Of a stretch of 64,000 nt of DNA, positions 46,474 to 58,125 are shown one piece after another (the stretch's first letter is position 1; every line of letters starts with the position of its first letter). This DNA is from Kitagawia praeruptora. Taxonomy: Eukaryota > Streptophyta > Magnoliopsida > Apiales > Apiaceae. The stretch covers positions 89,835,001-89,899,000 of the forward strand of contig CM075354.1 of the NCBI GenBank assembly GCA_037693485.1. The letters are read 5' to 3'. The position numbers were made by a program, and so were the translations under genes. The notes below the pieces were generated by a model. That model saw only the letters and a program-made list of their open reading frames with translations. It was not told where the DNA came from and did no database searches.

Positions 46474-47071
46474 TGCGTTACTTGCGACACAGCGGTTGAT
46501 CGTGCTGTGGGGTATCGTAGAGGCGGATGACCAGTATCTCAAGCTTTTAAATTTCAACTTCTTTATTCAGAGATAAGTTATTTGGGTCTATCAGTAAGTA
46601 TTATCAGGGCACTTTGCCTGCATACAATTATCTTTCATAAATGGAGTTGATTTCTTTCCACCTTCATTGTTAGTGAGAGAGCGAGTCAGTGAACTTGCTG
46701 TGCACATAGTTGCTTCTTCTTGTTGTTAATATTGTTTTACAGTGAAGACGGAAAAAGGCAAAACCTCTTGTTTCAAGGAAAAGGAGAAAATGCACCAGGG
46801 CACTGAGCTGGACTAGTGTGCTTACCTCAGAGGCGACGACCCTAGCGAAGACTATTAGCATATGTTTCGACGTGTTTAGTGATATAGTGTGTACTAGTAA
46901 TATGTTGTAATAATTCAGAGACATGTTGATGCTTGGACTTGTGGGATGGAACCACTGTTGTTACGATAAAACCTTTATATTTATTAAGTATTGTAATGTA
47001 ATTTGTATAAGGCAGGTATGGATGGATCGTGGCGACCTAAGTCTACAAATAGTGGATTTGGGGGCGTCACA
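46474..47071 (+). repeat. Chromovirus LTR 2, right part
   Basis: Starts with the second TGCGT copy and continues the LTR text 'tacttgcgacacagcggttg' to GGCGTCACA at 47071. Confidence 0.9.
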
Positions 47072-47074
47072 GCT

Positions 47075-47086
47075 TGGTATCAGAGC
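47075..47086 (+). other. Primer-binding site 2 (initiator tRNA-Met)
   Basis: TGGTATCAGAGC, the canonical plant sequence, three bases after LTR 2. Confidence 0.88.
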
Positions 47087-47297
47087 GTTAGTTTTATTCT
47101 TAGGGAAGCGAGAGATCCTAGGGATATGACGGAGCGAGAGACGAAAGGTGTAAACATCGATTTATAAGATTAATTTGAGCTATAGCTCCATATTTGTAGA
47201 GTAAAAACCCTAGCGGGTTGTCAATTATATGTCACGTATATATGTATGCCATATTATGAGTTGGACCCTGTTGTGATAGAGTTTTTGCCTTTTGTAG

Positions 47298-48302
47298 ATG
47301 TCGTCGGCAGGTTCGCCAGTTCCCTTCGATCACCGATCTTTCAGAGATAGGTCACCTACCCCATATCCGGTAGGACCCTTGGATTCTTCTTCGGAGAGCG
47401 ACCCGTCTGAGGATTCAGATGATTCTTCTATTCAGATTCTTCCCCCACCATCTCCTCAGATCATTGACGTGGTAGACTCTCCAGATCAGGTCATTGTGAT
47501 ACCAGACTCTCCTACACTATCTGAGGATGATCAGGTTGTTCATGTCCATGTTGTTGCATCTACTACACCTGTACCCACACCAGACATATATAGACATGAG
47601 GTTCCTGAGCTTGTTATATCTGAGCCGATGGATGATAGTCAGCTTTCACCAGTTCGTTCCACTGCTCCACTCAGTGAGGGTTTTACTGTTCCAAGACCGG
47701 GTGCTCCTATTGTGGTATCCACTTTTGCGGACTTACTCACTCCATCAGCACTTGTCTATGTGGAGACACCTACAGTTCCTACAGTACCAGATTTCACTAT
47801 TCCACCAGTCGTTAGTGCACCTGCATGTGACACTGCTCCTCCTGCACCTGCTATTCATATCCCTACTCCACTAGTGATTCCATCTGCTCCACCTTTTCCG
47901 GCACAGTCAGTTGGTGTGCCTGTGCGGCCAGTAGCGGATCGAGAGCCCGTACCTTGGGCCATTCATGATCATCTTTTTCAGCAGTTCCGGTGGGTCTGGA
48001 TTCGCTACGAGGAGGTTTTTGCTACCAGAGATGCTATTCTGCACCTATTGTCAGTTGACCCTGCGATAGTTCATGGAGGGGGTAGCTTACTTTTGAGGGA
48101 TGTGCCTATGGAGATTGTTCATCAGATCTCTATCTCTATTCTGACCGGATTGCGGACTGATATCACAACCTTACCATCTTCCAGTACAGGAGCTGTTTAC
48201 CGTAGTGCTGTTACTGATTTGATTACAGAGCCATCGAGGAGTTCCAGAGACGTATTGGTGAGATGTTTGGTCGTTGAGACCATTGCTGATGACATAGCTT
48301 AG
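47298..48302 (+). CDS. Pre-gag proline/serine-rich ORF, copy 2 (open)
   Basis: 334 codons between the primer-binding site and gag of the chromovirus. N-terminal two thirds: acidic/Ser stretch (SSSESDPSEDSDDSS, about residues 30-45), then many Pro, Val and Thr with repeated 'PDSP' and 'APP' motifs. C-terminal third: a probably folded region with 'HDHLFQQFRWVWIRYEEVFA' and 'LLRDVPMEIVHQISISILTG'. No signal peptide, zinc finger or enzyme motif. A one-base deletion near 48226 relative to copy 1 (gattacagagcc versus gattaccagagcc) shifts the last 30 or so residues. Same strand as gag but a separate frame. I do not recognise the family; it could be an accessory protein or a decayed gag-like domain. 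Confidence 0.6.
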   Translation: MSSAGSPVPFDHRSFRDRSPTPYPVGPLDSSSESDPSEDSDDSSIQILPPPSPQIIDVVDSPDQVIVIPDSPTLSEDDQVVHVHVVASTTPVPTPDIYRHEVPELVISEPMDDSQLSPVRSTAPLSEGFTVPRPGAPIVVSTFADLLTPSALVYVETPTVPTVPDFTIPPVVSAPACDTAPPAPAIHIPTPLVIPSAPPFPAQSVGVPVRPVADREPVPWAIHDHLFQQFRWVWIRYEEVFATRDAILHLLSVDPAIVHGGGSLLLRDVPMEIVHQISISILTGLRTDITTLPSSSTGAVYRSAVTDLITEPSRSSRDVLVRCLVVETIADDIA

Positions 48303-48894
48303 ACTTTTGCGGTTTTGGAGGGATGGCATATATATGGGCTTGCCTATCCCTATCTTTTGGTTATGTATATTTTAGTTGTTAGCGACCCGAGTTTTGTTAG
48401 CGTCAGGGATAGATCTTTCTGTATAAGGTGTTTATGTATTTTAGCATGTATCTAGTCTGACATAGGTAGACCAGCACTCAGTAGATTGAGTAGTTTTGAC
48501 TTATGTATTAGCTGGCTAGCTTATATCGGATGTAGTCACTGAATGTACCTTATGGTACCATTTTGATTATATATGATGATATCAGTATCTTTGCACTTTT
48601 ATCTGTTTTAGATTTTATTATTACTGTTGCACTTTATTAGTAGCACTCTTGTTTAGTTGTAAAAAAAAAAATCTGAAACGTTTTCTAAAATGACTAAAGC
48701 ATTTCCTTGAACCACGATATTTGAGATTTAGAATTTTTCAACCTGTTAGTGGTTTTACCTAAATGGGAAAAATGTTTGATTTTAGTGACGCATGAGATAT
48801 ATCTTCAGGATTTACGTTACCAGCATTGGTATTTTTCTATATTTATGTTACCCTGTTTAACCAAGATCTGTGTTTTCAATCTTAATAGAAAAAG
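48303..48894 (+). other. Spacer between pre-gag ORF and gag, copy 2
   Basis: Collinear with 31149-31795. It lacks about 24 bases near 48807 present in copy 1. Confidence 0.5.
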
Positions 48895-51800
48895 ATGCCA
48901 CCTAAAAGAGGTAGACCCCATAGGAACCAAAGAGTACCCCCAACAGAGGACCACCATGACGTTGATCCCGATCCTCAATGAGAACCTGAACGAGAACCTG
49001 AACCCGAGCTAGTACCCGCAGTTCAACCAAATCTAAGTCCTAATGACCATATGGGTTTACTTTTGTAATTCCTTAGACAACATACACAGAATCCTCCACC
49101 TAGACAAGAGATACCTCAAGTCAGAAATGACCAACCCCCTGCACCACCAGCTAAAAATACAGTTACCTTTAAATCTTTCAAATCATTAAATCCCCCTGAG
49201 TTTAAAGGTACCACTGATCCTGTTGAGGCAAGAATCTGGTTACGAGAGATGGAAAAGACCTTTGAGATTGTAGGACTAGAAGAAGAGAAGAAAACCATTT
49301 TGCAGCCTACATGTTAAAAGGTGAAGTGAATTATTGGTGGGAATCAAAGAGAGCAATGGAAGGAAATGTAGTCATACCCTGGACTAGGTTCACACAGCTG
49401 TTTTTAGAGAAATATTTTCCTAAATACTTGGAAAATCAGATGGAAATCAAATTTCTGGAACTTAAACAAGGCAATATGATTGTAGCTGAATATGAAGCCA
49501 AGTTTTCTGAACTCTCTAGGTTTGTACCTTACCATGTGGATATTGACGAAAAGAGAGCTAAACGTTTCCAACTAGGGTTGAAGCCATGGATCCAGAATTG
49601 AGTTGCGGTACTAGAAATCACCAACTATGCTACCTTGGTTCAGAAAGCATCTATTGTTGAAAGTGGAACCGAATTGTACTCAAAGGACAAGGATGTGAAG
49701 AAAAGGAAGTTTCAGAATCGTGGAACTAGTTTTGAGAGGAAGCCTAGCGATCAGAATGGAAAGAAACCATTTGTGAAGCGGGAAGACAAAAGTAATGACA
49801 TAAAGAGAATTGGGAATCAAGACACTAGGGGAAACAACCAGAGATTCAGACCCCCTCAGACAGCCAATCTGATTCAAGGAAGGACACCATTACCCGAATG
49901 CAGAATGTGTGGGAAAAAGCACCCAGGACCTTGTAATCTTTCCAGCATTGTTTGCTACAATTGTGGACATAAAGGGCATTATTCTTCTAACCGTAAGGAG
50001 AAGGAGAAGGCAACTACTTGTTTCAAATGCGGGAAGAAAGGACATATTGAACGAGATTGCAAGTCGCCACCAAAGGAGACAACTGTACCTAGACTCATGC
50101 CACCTCCTAGCAATAAGCCAACTGCACGTACTTTCAACATGACGGTGAAGGATGTTAATGCTGACAGTGATGTAATTGCAGGTATGCTTTTAGTAAATTC
50201 TATAGATGCATGTGTTTTAATTGACTCGGGAGCGAGACGATCTTTCATATCGGAGAATTTTATGAACAAATTGGATATTCAGTCCGTACCATTAGGGGAG
50301 ACCTTGATTATAGAAGTAGCAAATTAGGAAAAAGTTCCTGTAGATCAGATATGTCCAGATTGCGGGATCGAAATTCAAGGACAACGCTTCGATGCAGATC
50401 TTCTTTCTTTTAATCTAGGAGAGTTTGATATAATTCTTGGAATGGATTGGTTAGCACGTTATGATGCTCAAATCAATTGTCGGCGTAAGTGGGTTAGTTT
50501 AAAGGGACCTAATGGCAAAAGAATACAATTTTGCGGAAGAAAACCTACCCGTAATTTTCTGACTATGGTCCAAGCGAAGAGACTACTAAGACAAGGAAGT
50601 CAAGCTTACTTGGTTCATGTGGTTGACAACGAGAAGCAAGCCCCTGCTATTGATGAAATTCCTATAGTGAATCAATTTGAGGATGTTTTTCCTGAAGAAT
50701 TGTCGGGATTGCCTCCTGATCGAGAAATATAATTCACTATCGATCTTGCCCCAGGAACTGCACCAATTTCCAAAGCACCATACCGAACGGATCCAGTTGA
50801 AATGAAAGAGTTGGCCTCACAACTGAAAGAACTATTAGACAAAGGCATAATTCGACCAAGCGTATCCCCTTGGGGAGCTCCAGTATTATTTGTAAAGAAG
50901 AAAGACGGATCTATGTGGTTGTGCATAGATTACCGAGAGTTAAATAAGATAACGATCTAGAATAAATATCTTTTGCCACAAATTGACGATTTGTTTGATC
51001 AACTGAAAGGAGCAGCTTATTTTTCCAAGATTGACCTTAGATTGGGTTATCACCAGTTGAAGATTAAACCTGAAGATGTGCCAAAGACTGCCTTTGGGAC
51101 TCGTTATGGGCATTATGAGTTTCTAGTAATGCCATTTGGATTGACAAATGCTCCAGCTGCTTTTATGGATTTGATGAATCGTGTATTCAAGAAGTATTTG
51201 GACAAGTTCGTGATCGTGTTTATTGATGACATCTTGATTTACTCTAAAAGCAAAGAAGAACACGCAGAGCATCTTCGTTTAGTATTGGAAAATTTACGCA
51301 AGGAAAAGCTATACGCTAAATTCTCTAAGTGTGAGTTTTGGCTAAGTAAAGTGCAATTCCTAGGACACATTGTGAGCAGTGAAGGAATTTCTGTTGACCC
51401 TGCGAAAGTGGAGGAAGTTGCAAATTGGGAAAGGCCGAAGACTCCAACAGAAGTCAGAAGCTTTCTTGGACTAGCAGGATATTATCGAAGATTTGTAAAG
51501 GATTTTTCAAAGATAGCTACACCATTGACCAAGCTCACCAAAAAGAATGAGAAGTTTGAATGGACTCCCAAGTGCGAAGAAAGTTTTCAAGAACTTAAGA
51601 GACGATTAACATCTGCTCCGGTTTTGATGTTACCAGACGATACGGGAAATTTTGTAATCTATAGTGATGCTTCCCATAAGGGTTTAGGATGCGTATTGAT
51701 GCAGCATGGAAAAGTAATTGCTTATGCTTCCCGACAGTTGAAGGATTATGAGGTAAGATACCCAACTCACGATCTCGAATTAGCTGCGATTGTTTTTGCA

Positions 51801-53543
51801 CTAAAGATTTGGAGACACTATTTGTATGGAGAAAAGTGTGAGATTTACACGGATCATAAGAGTCTAAAATATATCTTCACCCAGAAAGAATTGAATATGA
51901 GGCAGAGACACTGGTTAAAATTGATCAAGGACTATGACTGTTCGATTAATTACCATCCAGGGAAGGCCAATGTGGTGGCAGACACACTAAGTAGAAAAGA
52001 AAGACTTAATATGGTAGTATCTTCAAAGGAATTGATCAAAGAAATTGAGAGATTTGATTTGGAGATTAAGATTCCTGTTCAAGCCAATGAGAGAGTATAT
52101 GAAATTTCCTTACAACCAGAGTTGATCGAAAAGATTCGTCGTTGTCAAGAGAAAATGATGGAAGAAGAGAGGGATCAGTTAACAGGAGAAGAATTTCAGA
52201 GTCCAAAGGATGCTAAAGGAATTAAAAGATTTGCCTCTAGAATTTGGATACCAAATGTTGCAGAACTAAAGGAAGAGATTTTGAGCGAAGCACATAACTC
52301 GAGGTACTCTATTCATCCTGGAAGCACGAAGATGTATCAGGACATCAAGAAAAACTATTGGTGGCCTAACATGAAAAGAGAAATTGCAGACTGGGTAAGT
52401 AAATGTTTAACCTGTCAGAAAGTGAAGGGAGAACATCAACGACCAAGTGAACTTCTACAACCCTTAGAGATACCCGAATGGAAATGGGAGCATATTACCA
52501 TGGATTTTGTCATAGGATTGCCCCGAACTAGAGCTAGCCATGATGCAATTTGGGTTATTGTTGACCGGCTCACTAAATCTGCGCATTTTCTACCAATTAG
52601 TTATAAGTACTCCGTTGAAAGATTGGTGAACATATACCTAAAGGAAATTGTGGTTCGTCACGGAGTGCTTGTTTCAATTGTATCTGATAGAGATGCCCGT
52701 TTTACTTCTAGATTTTGGAAAGGTTTTCAGGAATGTCTTGGCACGAAGTTAAATTTGAGCACTGCATATCATCCACAGACTGACGGACAAAGTGAAAGGA
52801 CAATTCAAACAGTTGAGGATATGTTAAGAGCCTGTGCACTGGATTTCAAAGGAAGTTGGGATGATCATTTGCCCCTGGTTGAGTTTGCTTACAATAATAG
52901 TTACCACTGCAGCATATGTATGGCACCATATGAAGCATTGTATGGAAGGAAGTGTAGATCACCTCTATACTGGGATGAAGTAGGAGAAAGAAAGATACTA
53001 GGACCAGAACTACTTCAACAAACCAAGCAGGCAACAGAAGTCATTCGAAAAAGATTAGTTGCAGCTCAAGATCGACAGAGAAAGTATGCAAATCAAAAGA
53101 GAAAAGACAAAGCATTTGAAGTGGGAGATAAAGTGATGCTGAAAGTTTCACCATGGATGGGAGTAATGAGATTCGGAAAGAAAGGCAAGTTGAGCCCCAG
53201 ATATATTGGATTTTTTGAGATTCTCAAGAAGATAGGACCACTAGCTTATCAGTTAGCCCTACCTCCAGACCTTCAGCATATCCATGATGTGTTTCATGTT
53301 TCTGTGTTAAGAGAGTATCATTCTGATTTCAGACATGTTATAACCTATGAACCAGTGGAAATCCGTCCTGATTTGACATACAAAGAACAGCCAGTACAGA
53401 TCCTAGACCACAAAGTGCAAGAATTAAGAACTAAGCAAGTGAATTTGGTAAAAGTACTTTGGAGGAATCATCAAGTCGAGGAAGCCACGTGGGAATTAGA
53501 AAGCGAAATGCAGAATAAATATCCTAAATTGTTTAGTGCGTAA
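48895..53543 (+). pseudogene. Chromovirus gag-pol, copy 2 (stops and one frameshift)
   Basis: ATG at 48895. Lesions: TGA 48979, TAA 49066, a one-base deletion near 49301, TGA 49599, TAG 50325, TAA 50730, TAG 50958. From 50973 to the TAA at 53541 the frame is open for 856 codons and covers most of reverse transcriptase (KIDLRLGYHQLK; FIDD), RNase H, integrase (HHCC; SDRDARFTS; HPQTDGQSERTIQT) and the chromodomain-like end (VNLVKVLWRNHQVEEATWEL). Knuckles include CX2C..H..C 'CFKCGKKGHIERDC'; in 'CYNCGHKGHYSSNR' the last Cys is lost. The protease motif DSGARRSF has Arg where copy 1 has Thr. Non-functional as it stands. Confidence 0.92.
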
Positions 53544-53582
53544 TTTTGATTCCGAGGACAGAATCCTATAAGGGGGCAAGAC

Positions 53583-56500
53583 TGTAATAACTACGAATTT
53601 TCAAATAAAATTTTTACTCGATATTTAAATTTTATATAAGAGCGATGCACTAATATATTTTAAGTAGTGCATTTTTTATAAATATATAAGTAAATATTAT
53701 ATTATATTATAGTTATTTAGATTTATTTGAATTTACTAAATTTAGGAAAATAGGATTTTAGTTTTTGGGTTGACATTAATTTAAATCCCAAAATTTAATT
53801 TAGAGAGCCAAATTATGGTATCGTTTAATTGACCAGTAGTAGAAAAGCATGTTGATTACGTGTAAGCAGCTTTGCCTTAATTTGTTGATTGGCCAGTTGA
53901 TTAGCCACGTAGCAATTAGGAAGATATTATCTTAGTAACTAGGTTAATTAGAGGGGAAAAAACAACATCACACATCTGTTTTCTTTTTACTCCACCGATC
54001 CTTTTCGAGACCCAACTGTCTCTTTCATATCAACAAACCCGGCCATATACATATATATATACAGGGTATACACTGCAGGTATTGTTTTCTTTTCTTCTTT
54101 CTCTTTTTTTTCTCCCTTTTTCTTTTCCGATTTCGTGGTAATTTAAAGTGTACGAGCTTGGTTCATACTTGGATAATTAAGATTGTTTGTGTTCAATTAG
54201 TATTTGTATTGTGTGGTTGATTCACCGATGTGATGTGGTTGTTGAAGTGGTGATTGGTGGTTGAATCGGAGTTATAGGGGAGAGTGTTATTGTTGTTGTT
54301 GTTGTTGTCGGAGAAGGGAGGAGTGCAGGGGGCATGGTCGGAGTAACCACCACCGACGATGGTGGTGGAGGCGTGAGTTAGAAAGAGATCAGAGAGATTA
54401 GAGGGGTTGAGGAGAGGGATATGCGAGAGAAAGAGAGCGGAGAAAGAGAACGGGGAAAGAGGGAGATATAGAGAAACAGGGAGATGAGGGAGAGGTAGTA
54501 TAAGTGGGGTGTGTGCTATTGTTGTTGTTGCTATCGGAGAGAACAGAGGAAGACAGAGAGATCACGGAGAGATTATAGAGAGAGGGAGAGAGAGAAGGGG
54601 AAGAGAACGGAGGGAGAGAGAGAGAGAATGGCGAGAGAGAGAGAAGTGCTGGAGAGAGACAGTGCAGGGGAGGGGATGCACGGCAGTGGTGGTGGCAGGT
54701 GGGCCCCACGCGCCGTTGTTGCCGTTAAAAAATAATAATAATAATAATAATAAAATAATACAGTTATAATAAATTAACGGTCGGATTTATATAAATTAAT
54801 AAAAGGGGTTCAATTGGTTTTGTTAAAATTGGGATATTATTTGGTTAATAATAAATAGTTTAGTTAAAAAAATTGTATGATTAATTAAATAGAAATAATT
54901 TGTGAATATTTGGGCATAAGTTAGAGATTTAATGATTCGTTGTGAATAAATAAGATTAAATATGGTTTTATCTTGGAAAATTGATAATTAGCATTTTCGG
55001 ATTATTTTAATTAACCGGATTGGATTAGATTATTTTTGAGATTAAAATAGGAATAATATTAATTTATTTACGAACCCTATTTTCATGTTAAGCTGGATTT
55101 ACGGATATTTAATATTATATTATCGGTCCCGGAAGTATTATATTTTGGAAAATCGCTCACATTTTTCTGGTAGTCATTTTTAGAGCATAATTCTCGAGCC
55201 ATAGATCGAAGTCAAGTTCACGGGTAGAATATAAATTTTATCTGCATTCACTGCACTTCGAGATCGAGGCAAGTTCTTTCTGACCCTCACACCTTTTGAA
55301 ATATTTCGAGAAATGCTGAGATATTATTCTGTTAAGATATGCTCTGAATTGCTAGTTCGTTATAAAATATCCTGTTATTGATTCAGAAAAATTATAGAGA
55401 TTTTCCCAAAATTTTGATGAATTCGTAAAACGTACTTAGATTGAAATCTAGGGCATCTTATTGTTCGAGATGACCCCTAAATATTATTCAGTTATAACTA
55501 CGCTCGTATATCGAGGTAGTTTAGATTTTATTGACTTCAATCGGATCTATTGTTCAAATCCGATAAATTTTGTTTCAATAGTCAAATTTGATTCATTGTT
55601 CGAATCAAAATAGATATAATTAGAATAGTAAATAGGAAAATAGTTATTTATCGGAATTTCCTCTAAAATACGTACTCTAGCGTATTTGAAAGTTTTCTTT
55701 CTGAGTTGAGTCGTTCTTATTACTTCAAGACGACTCCACATGATTTATTCTAATCAACAAACCTTACTTGTTCAAGGTTGTGACTTTATTGTCTTGAATT
55801 GACATATTGTTTGTGTCAATATAATAAATTAGTTTCTTTTGAAAATATTGTGACGGCCTATTGTTCAGGTCGGTCTCGTACGAAGTGTAGACTGGCGGTC
55901 GGCCAGAATCGAATAGGAATCCAAAGCAATCAATTTTTATTCGGAGAAATAATCATGTAATCCACTGGTCAACATGGGAGTGGCCCATGGGTTTTCTTTC
56001 AGATCAACACGAGGAATAAACTCGTGGTATCGAAAGAGAAATATTGACATTTTGGCACAAAAGTTGCCAGGTTGACTTTTCAACCACCTTTTTGTTAGCA
56101 AAACGATATAGTGGTACATGCGACATAGTAGTGATCGTGCTATGGGGTATCATGGGTGTGCGGTACTTGCGACACAGCGGTTGATCGTGCTGTGGGGTAT
56201 CGTAGAGGCGGATGACCAGTATCTCAAGCTTTTAAATTTCAACTTCTTTAAATAAGAGATAAGTTGTTTGGGTCTATCAGTAAGTATTATCAGGGCACTT
56301 TGCCTGCATACAAGTATCTTTCATAAATGGAGTTGATTTCTTTCCACCTTCATTGTTAGTGAGAGAGCGAGTCAGTGAACTTGCTGAGCACATAGTTGCT
56401 TATTCTTGTTGTTAATATTGTTTTACAGTGAAGACGGAAAAAGGCGAAACTTCTCGTTTCAAGGGAAAGGAGAAAATGCACCAGGGCACTGAGCTGGACT

Positions 56501-56756
56501 AATGTGCTTACCTCAGAGGCGACGACCCTAGCGAAGACTATTAGCATATGTTTCGACGTGTTTAGTGATATAGTGTGTACTAGTAATATGTTGTAATAAT
56601 TCAGAGACATGTTGATGCTTGGACTTGTGGGATGGAACCACTGTTGTTACGATAGAACCTTTATATTTATTATGTATTGTAATGTAATTTTATAAGGCAG
56701 GTATGGATGGATCGTGGCGACCTAAGTCTACAAATAGTGGATTTGGGGGCGTCACA
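53583..56756 (+). repeat. Chromovirus LTR 3
   Basis: 3174 bp, TGTAATAACTACG to GGCGTCACA, followed by the outer TSD ACAAG. It carries the full GA-rich region (about 54370-54660) that is partly deleted in LTR 2, and several small indels relative to LTR 1. Confidence 0.9.
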
Positions 56757-56761
56757 ACAAG

Positions 56762-57003
56762 TATCTAACCTTGATTCAGAATCTCAATCTTATGCCACAA
56801 TCAATCTAGATGATGTATGTTACTCATATATAAACAAAAAAATAAAATATAATTTATTATTTTCTTATTTATTTATCTTAATCACGCAATTATTATTTTA
56901 TTAACATGGATTAAATTCAGAAGAGGGTGATGCTACTCCACCAAATTCAAAGTATTATGGTAAAATGTTTACTGAAACACCGGGAACAAGAGAAATCTTC
57001 TAA
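56762..57003 (+). pseudogene. RPA70-like gene, segment 5 (C-terminal tail)
   Basis: Continues the exon cut at 26790 ('NLDSESQSYATINLDD'), with a donor-like GTATGT at about 56814. After an A+T-rich intron and an acceptor ('aaattcag') near 56918 the last exon reads 'EEGDATPPNSKYYGKMFTET' and ends 'REIF' at a TAA (about 57001). The low-complexity tail ending in a 'TPP' region is typical of plant Helitron-associated RPA-like proteins. Confidence 0.6.
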
Positions 57004-57420
57004 CACATCATTAGTTGACAATTTGAGCAAAAAACAAAAATAGGTTTAATATCTTAATTTTTCATTTTGACAATTTCATTAGACTATTATTATTTTATTT
57101 CTTTTACAAGTTCTTTTTTAAAAATATATGTTTCAGGTTTAATGCTTTGGAACTATTGGCGAAGAAGGAAATCATTTTTGCATTTGAATAATGAAGACAA
57201 TTTATTATTTGTTTTTAGTTAGAGAACAAAATTTCAAAAATATTTATGACTTAAATTGCAAATTTTAATGGATAGAATAAATTTTTAGCATTGTCAAAAT
57301 AGAATTGTATGCTACTCTTTATACAAATTTTTTCATAACACTATTTCATTAAATAATTAAATAATTGTATAATTGAATGTAACATGTTTGTTTAAAATAA
57401 CATTTTAAATTTAATAAGAT
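57004..57420 (+). other. Sequence between RPA tail and Helitron 3' end
   Basis: A+T-rich. A short frame, 'LMLWNYWRRRKSFLHLNNED', follows an acceptor-like 'tttcag' near 57137 but is not recognisable. No helicase or Rep motif is visible. Confidence 0.4.
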
Positions 57421-57450
57421 GCTGTGTACGAAGTACGGGTAAAATGCTAG
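57421..57450 (+). mobile_element. Helitron-like 3' terminus
   Basis: GTGTACGAAGTACGGGTAAA-ATG-CTAG followed by T. The imperfect hairpin (GTAC-GAA-GTAC, flanked by degraded CCG/CGG pairs) about 9 bases before CTAG, plus the T after it, is the usual plant Helitron end. It lies about 450 bases after the RPA-like stop, on the same strand. The matching 5' TC end was not located; candidates lie left of 11840. Confidence 0.6.
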
Positions 57451-58125
57451 TTATCCAAAATCAAATTCGTCGGATTTTGGATTAGATCTGGTTTTTTTAG
57501 TATCCAAAATTAGTAATAATGTAGCCAAAATTAAAATAATTGCTACACGCAAACAATATTAATTTTATCTATACAGTAATTAAAAATTAAAATGATTAAA
57601 TTAAGTAGTCAAATATAACATATTATACGATTTAACATACTAAGTAAAATTCAAATATGTTAAAAAAAATCTTTGTATACAACATAAATGAAAAATCTAT
57701 GTTAATATTTATAACTTCCTTTTTTGGTAATTCGTGTCTATTTGCAATAATAATAATATATGTAATATTATTTATATTAATTGTAAGATTAGTTTTAATT
57801 CAAAAAGGTAACATGTTTTAATTAGAAAGGAAATATTAATTTCATTAATTATAGCGACCATATTTTTGGAAAAAAATATTTTAGTTAGAAAAGTTACAAA
57901 AGGTAATATCTGAAAAAGATGAATGGTTAGTTATTATTTAGGAGAAAATGAGATATTTTAGTTAGAAAATGTAGAAAAGATATTACCTTTTAGCTAAAAA
58001 AAATAAATAATTAGTTATTAGTAATTATAATATTATTATTTTATTTCACTAATTGTAACAACCTTATTTTTGAAAAGAAAAGATTTTAGTTAGAAAAGAT
58101 AATAGTTAAAAAAGATAATTTGTTA
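57451..58125. other. A+T-rich intergenic DNA with diverged direct repeats
   Basis: No gene seen. 'ttttagttagaaaag.ta' recurs at about 57880, 57957 and 58084 with 'ttatttttgga/gaaaa' upstream of two of them, suggesting an old tandem duplication of about 200 bp. Confidence 0.5.

Larger units (their letters stand above)
26791..56756 (+). mobile_element. Tandem chromovirus array: LTR-internal-LTR-internal-LTR
   Basis: One 5-bp duplication, ACAAG, flanks the whole 30-kb block (26786-26790 and 56757-56761). Inside are three LTRs (26791-29941; 36485-47071 including a nested copia element; 53583-56756) and two internal regions, each with a primer-binding site, a pre-gag frame, gag-pol and a polypurine tract. 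No TSD borders the middle LTR. Pol order is protease, reverse transcriptase, RNase H, integrase, chromodomain-like C-terminus, which defines Ty3/gypsy chromoviruses. Long LTRs, the tRNA-Met primer and the C-terminal chromodomain suggest the Tekay/Del clade. The array most likely arose by unequal LTR recombination. Confidence 0.92.
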
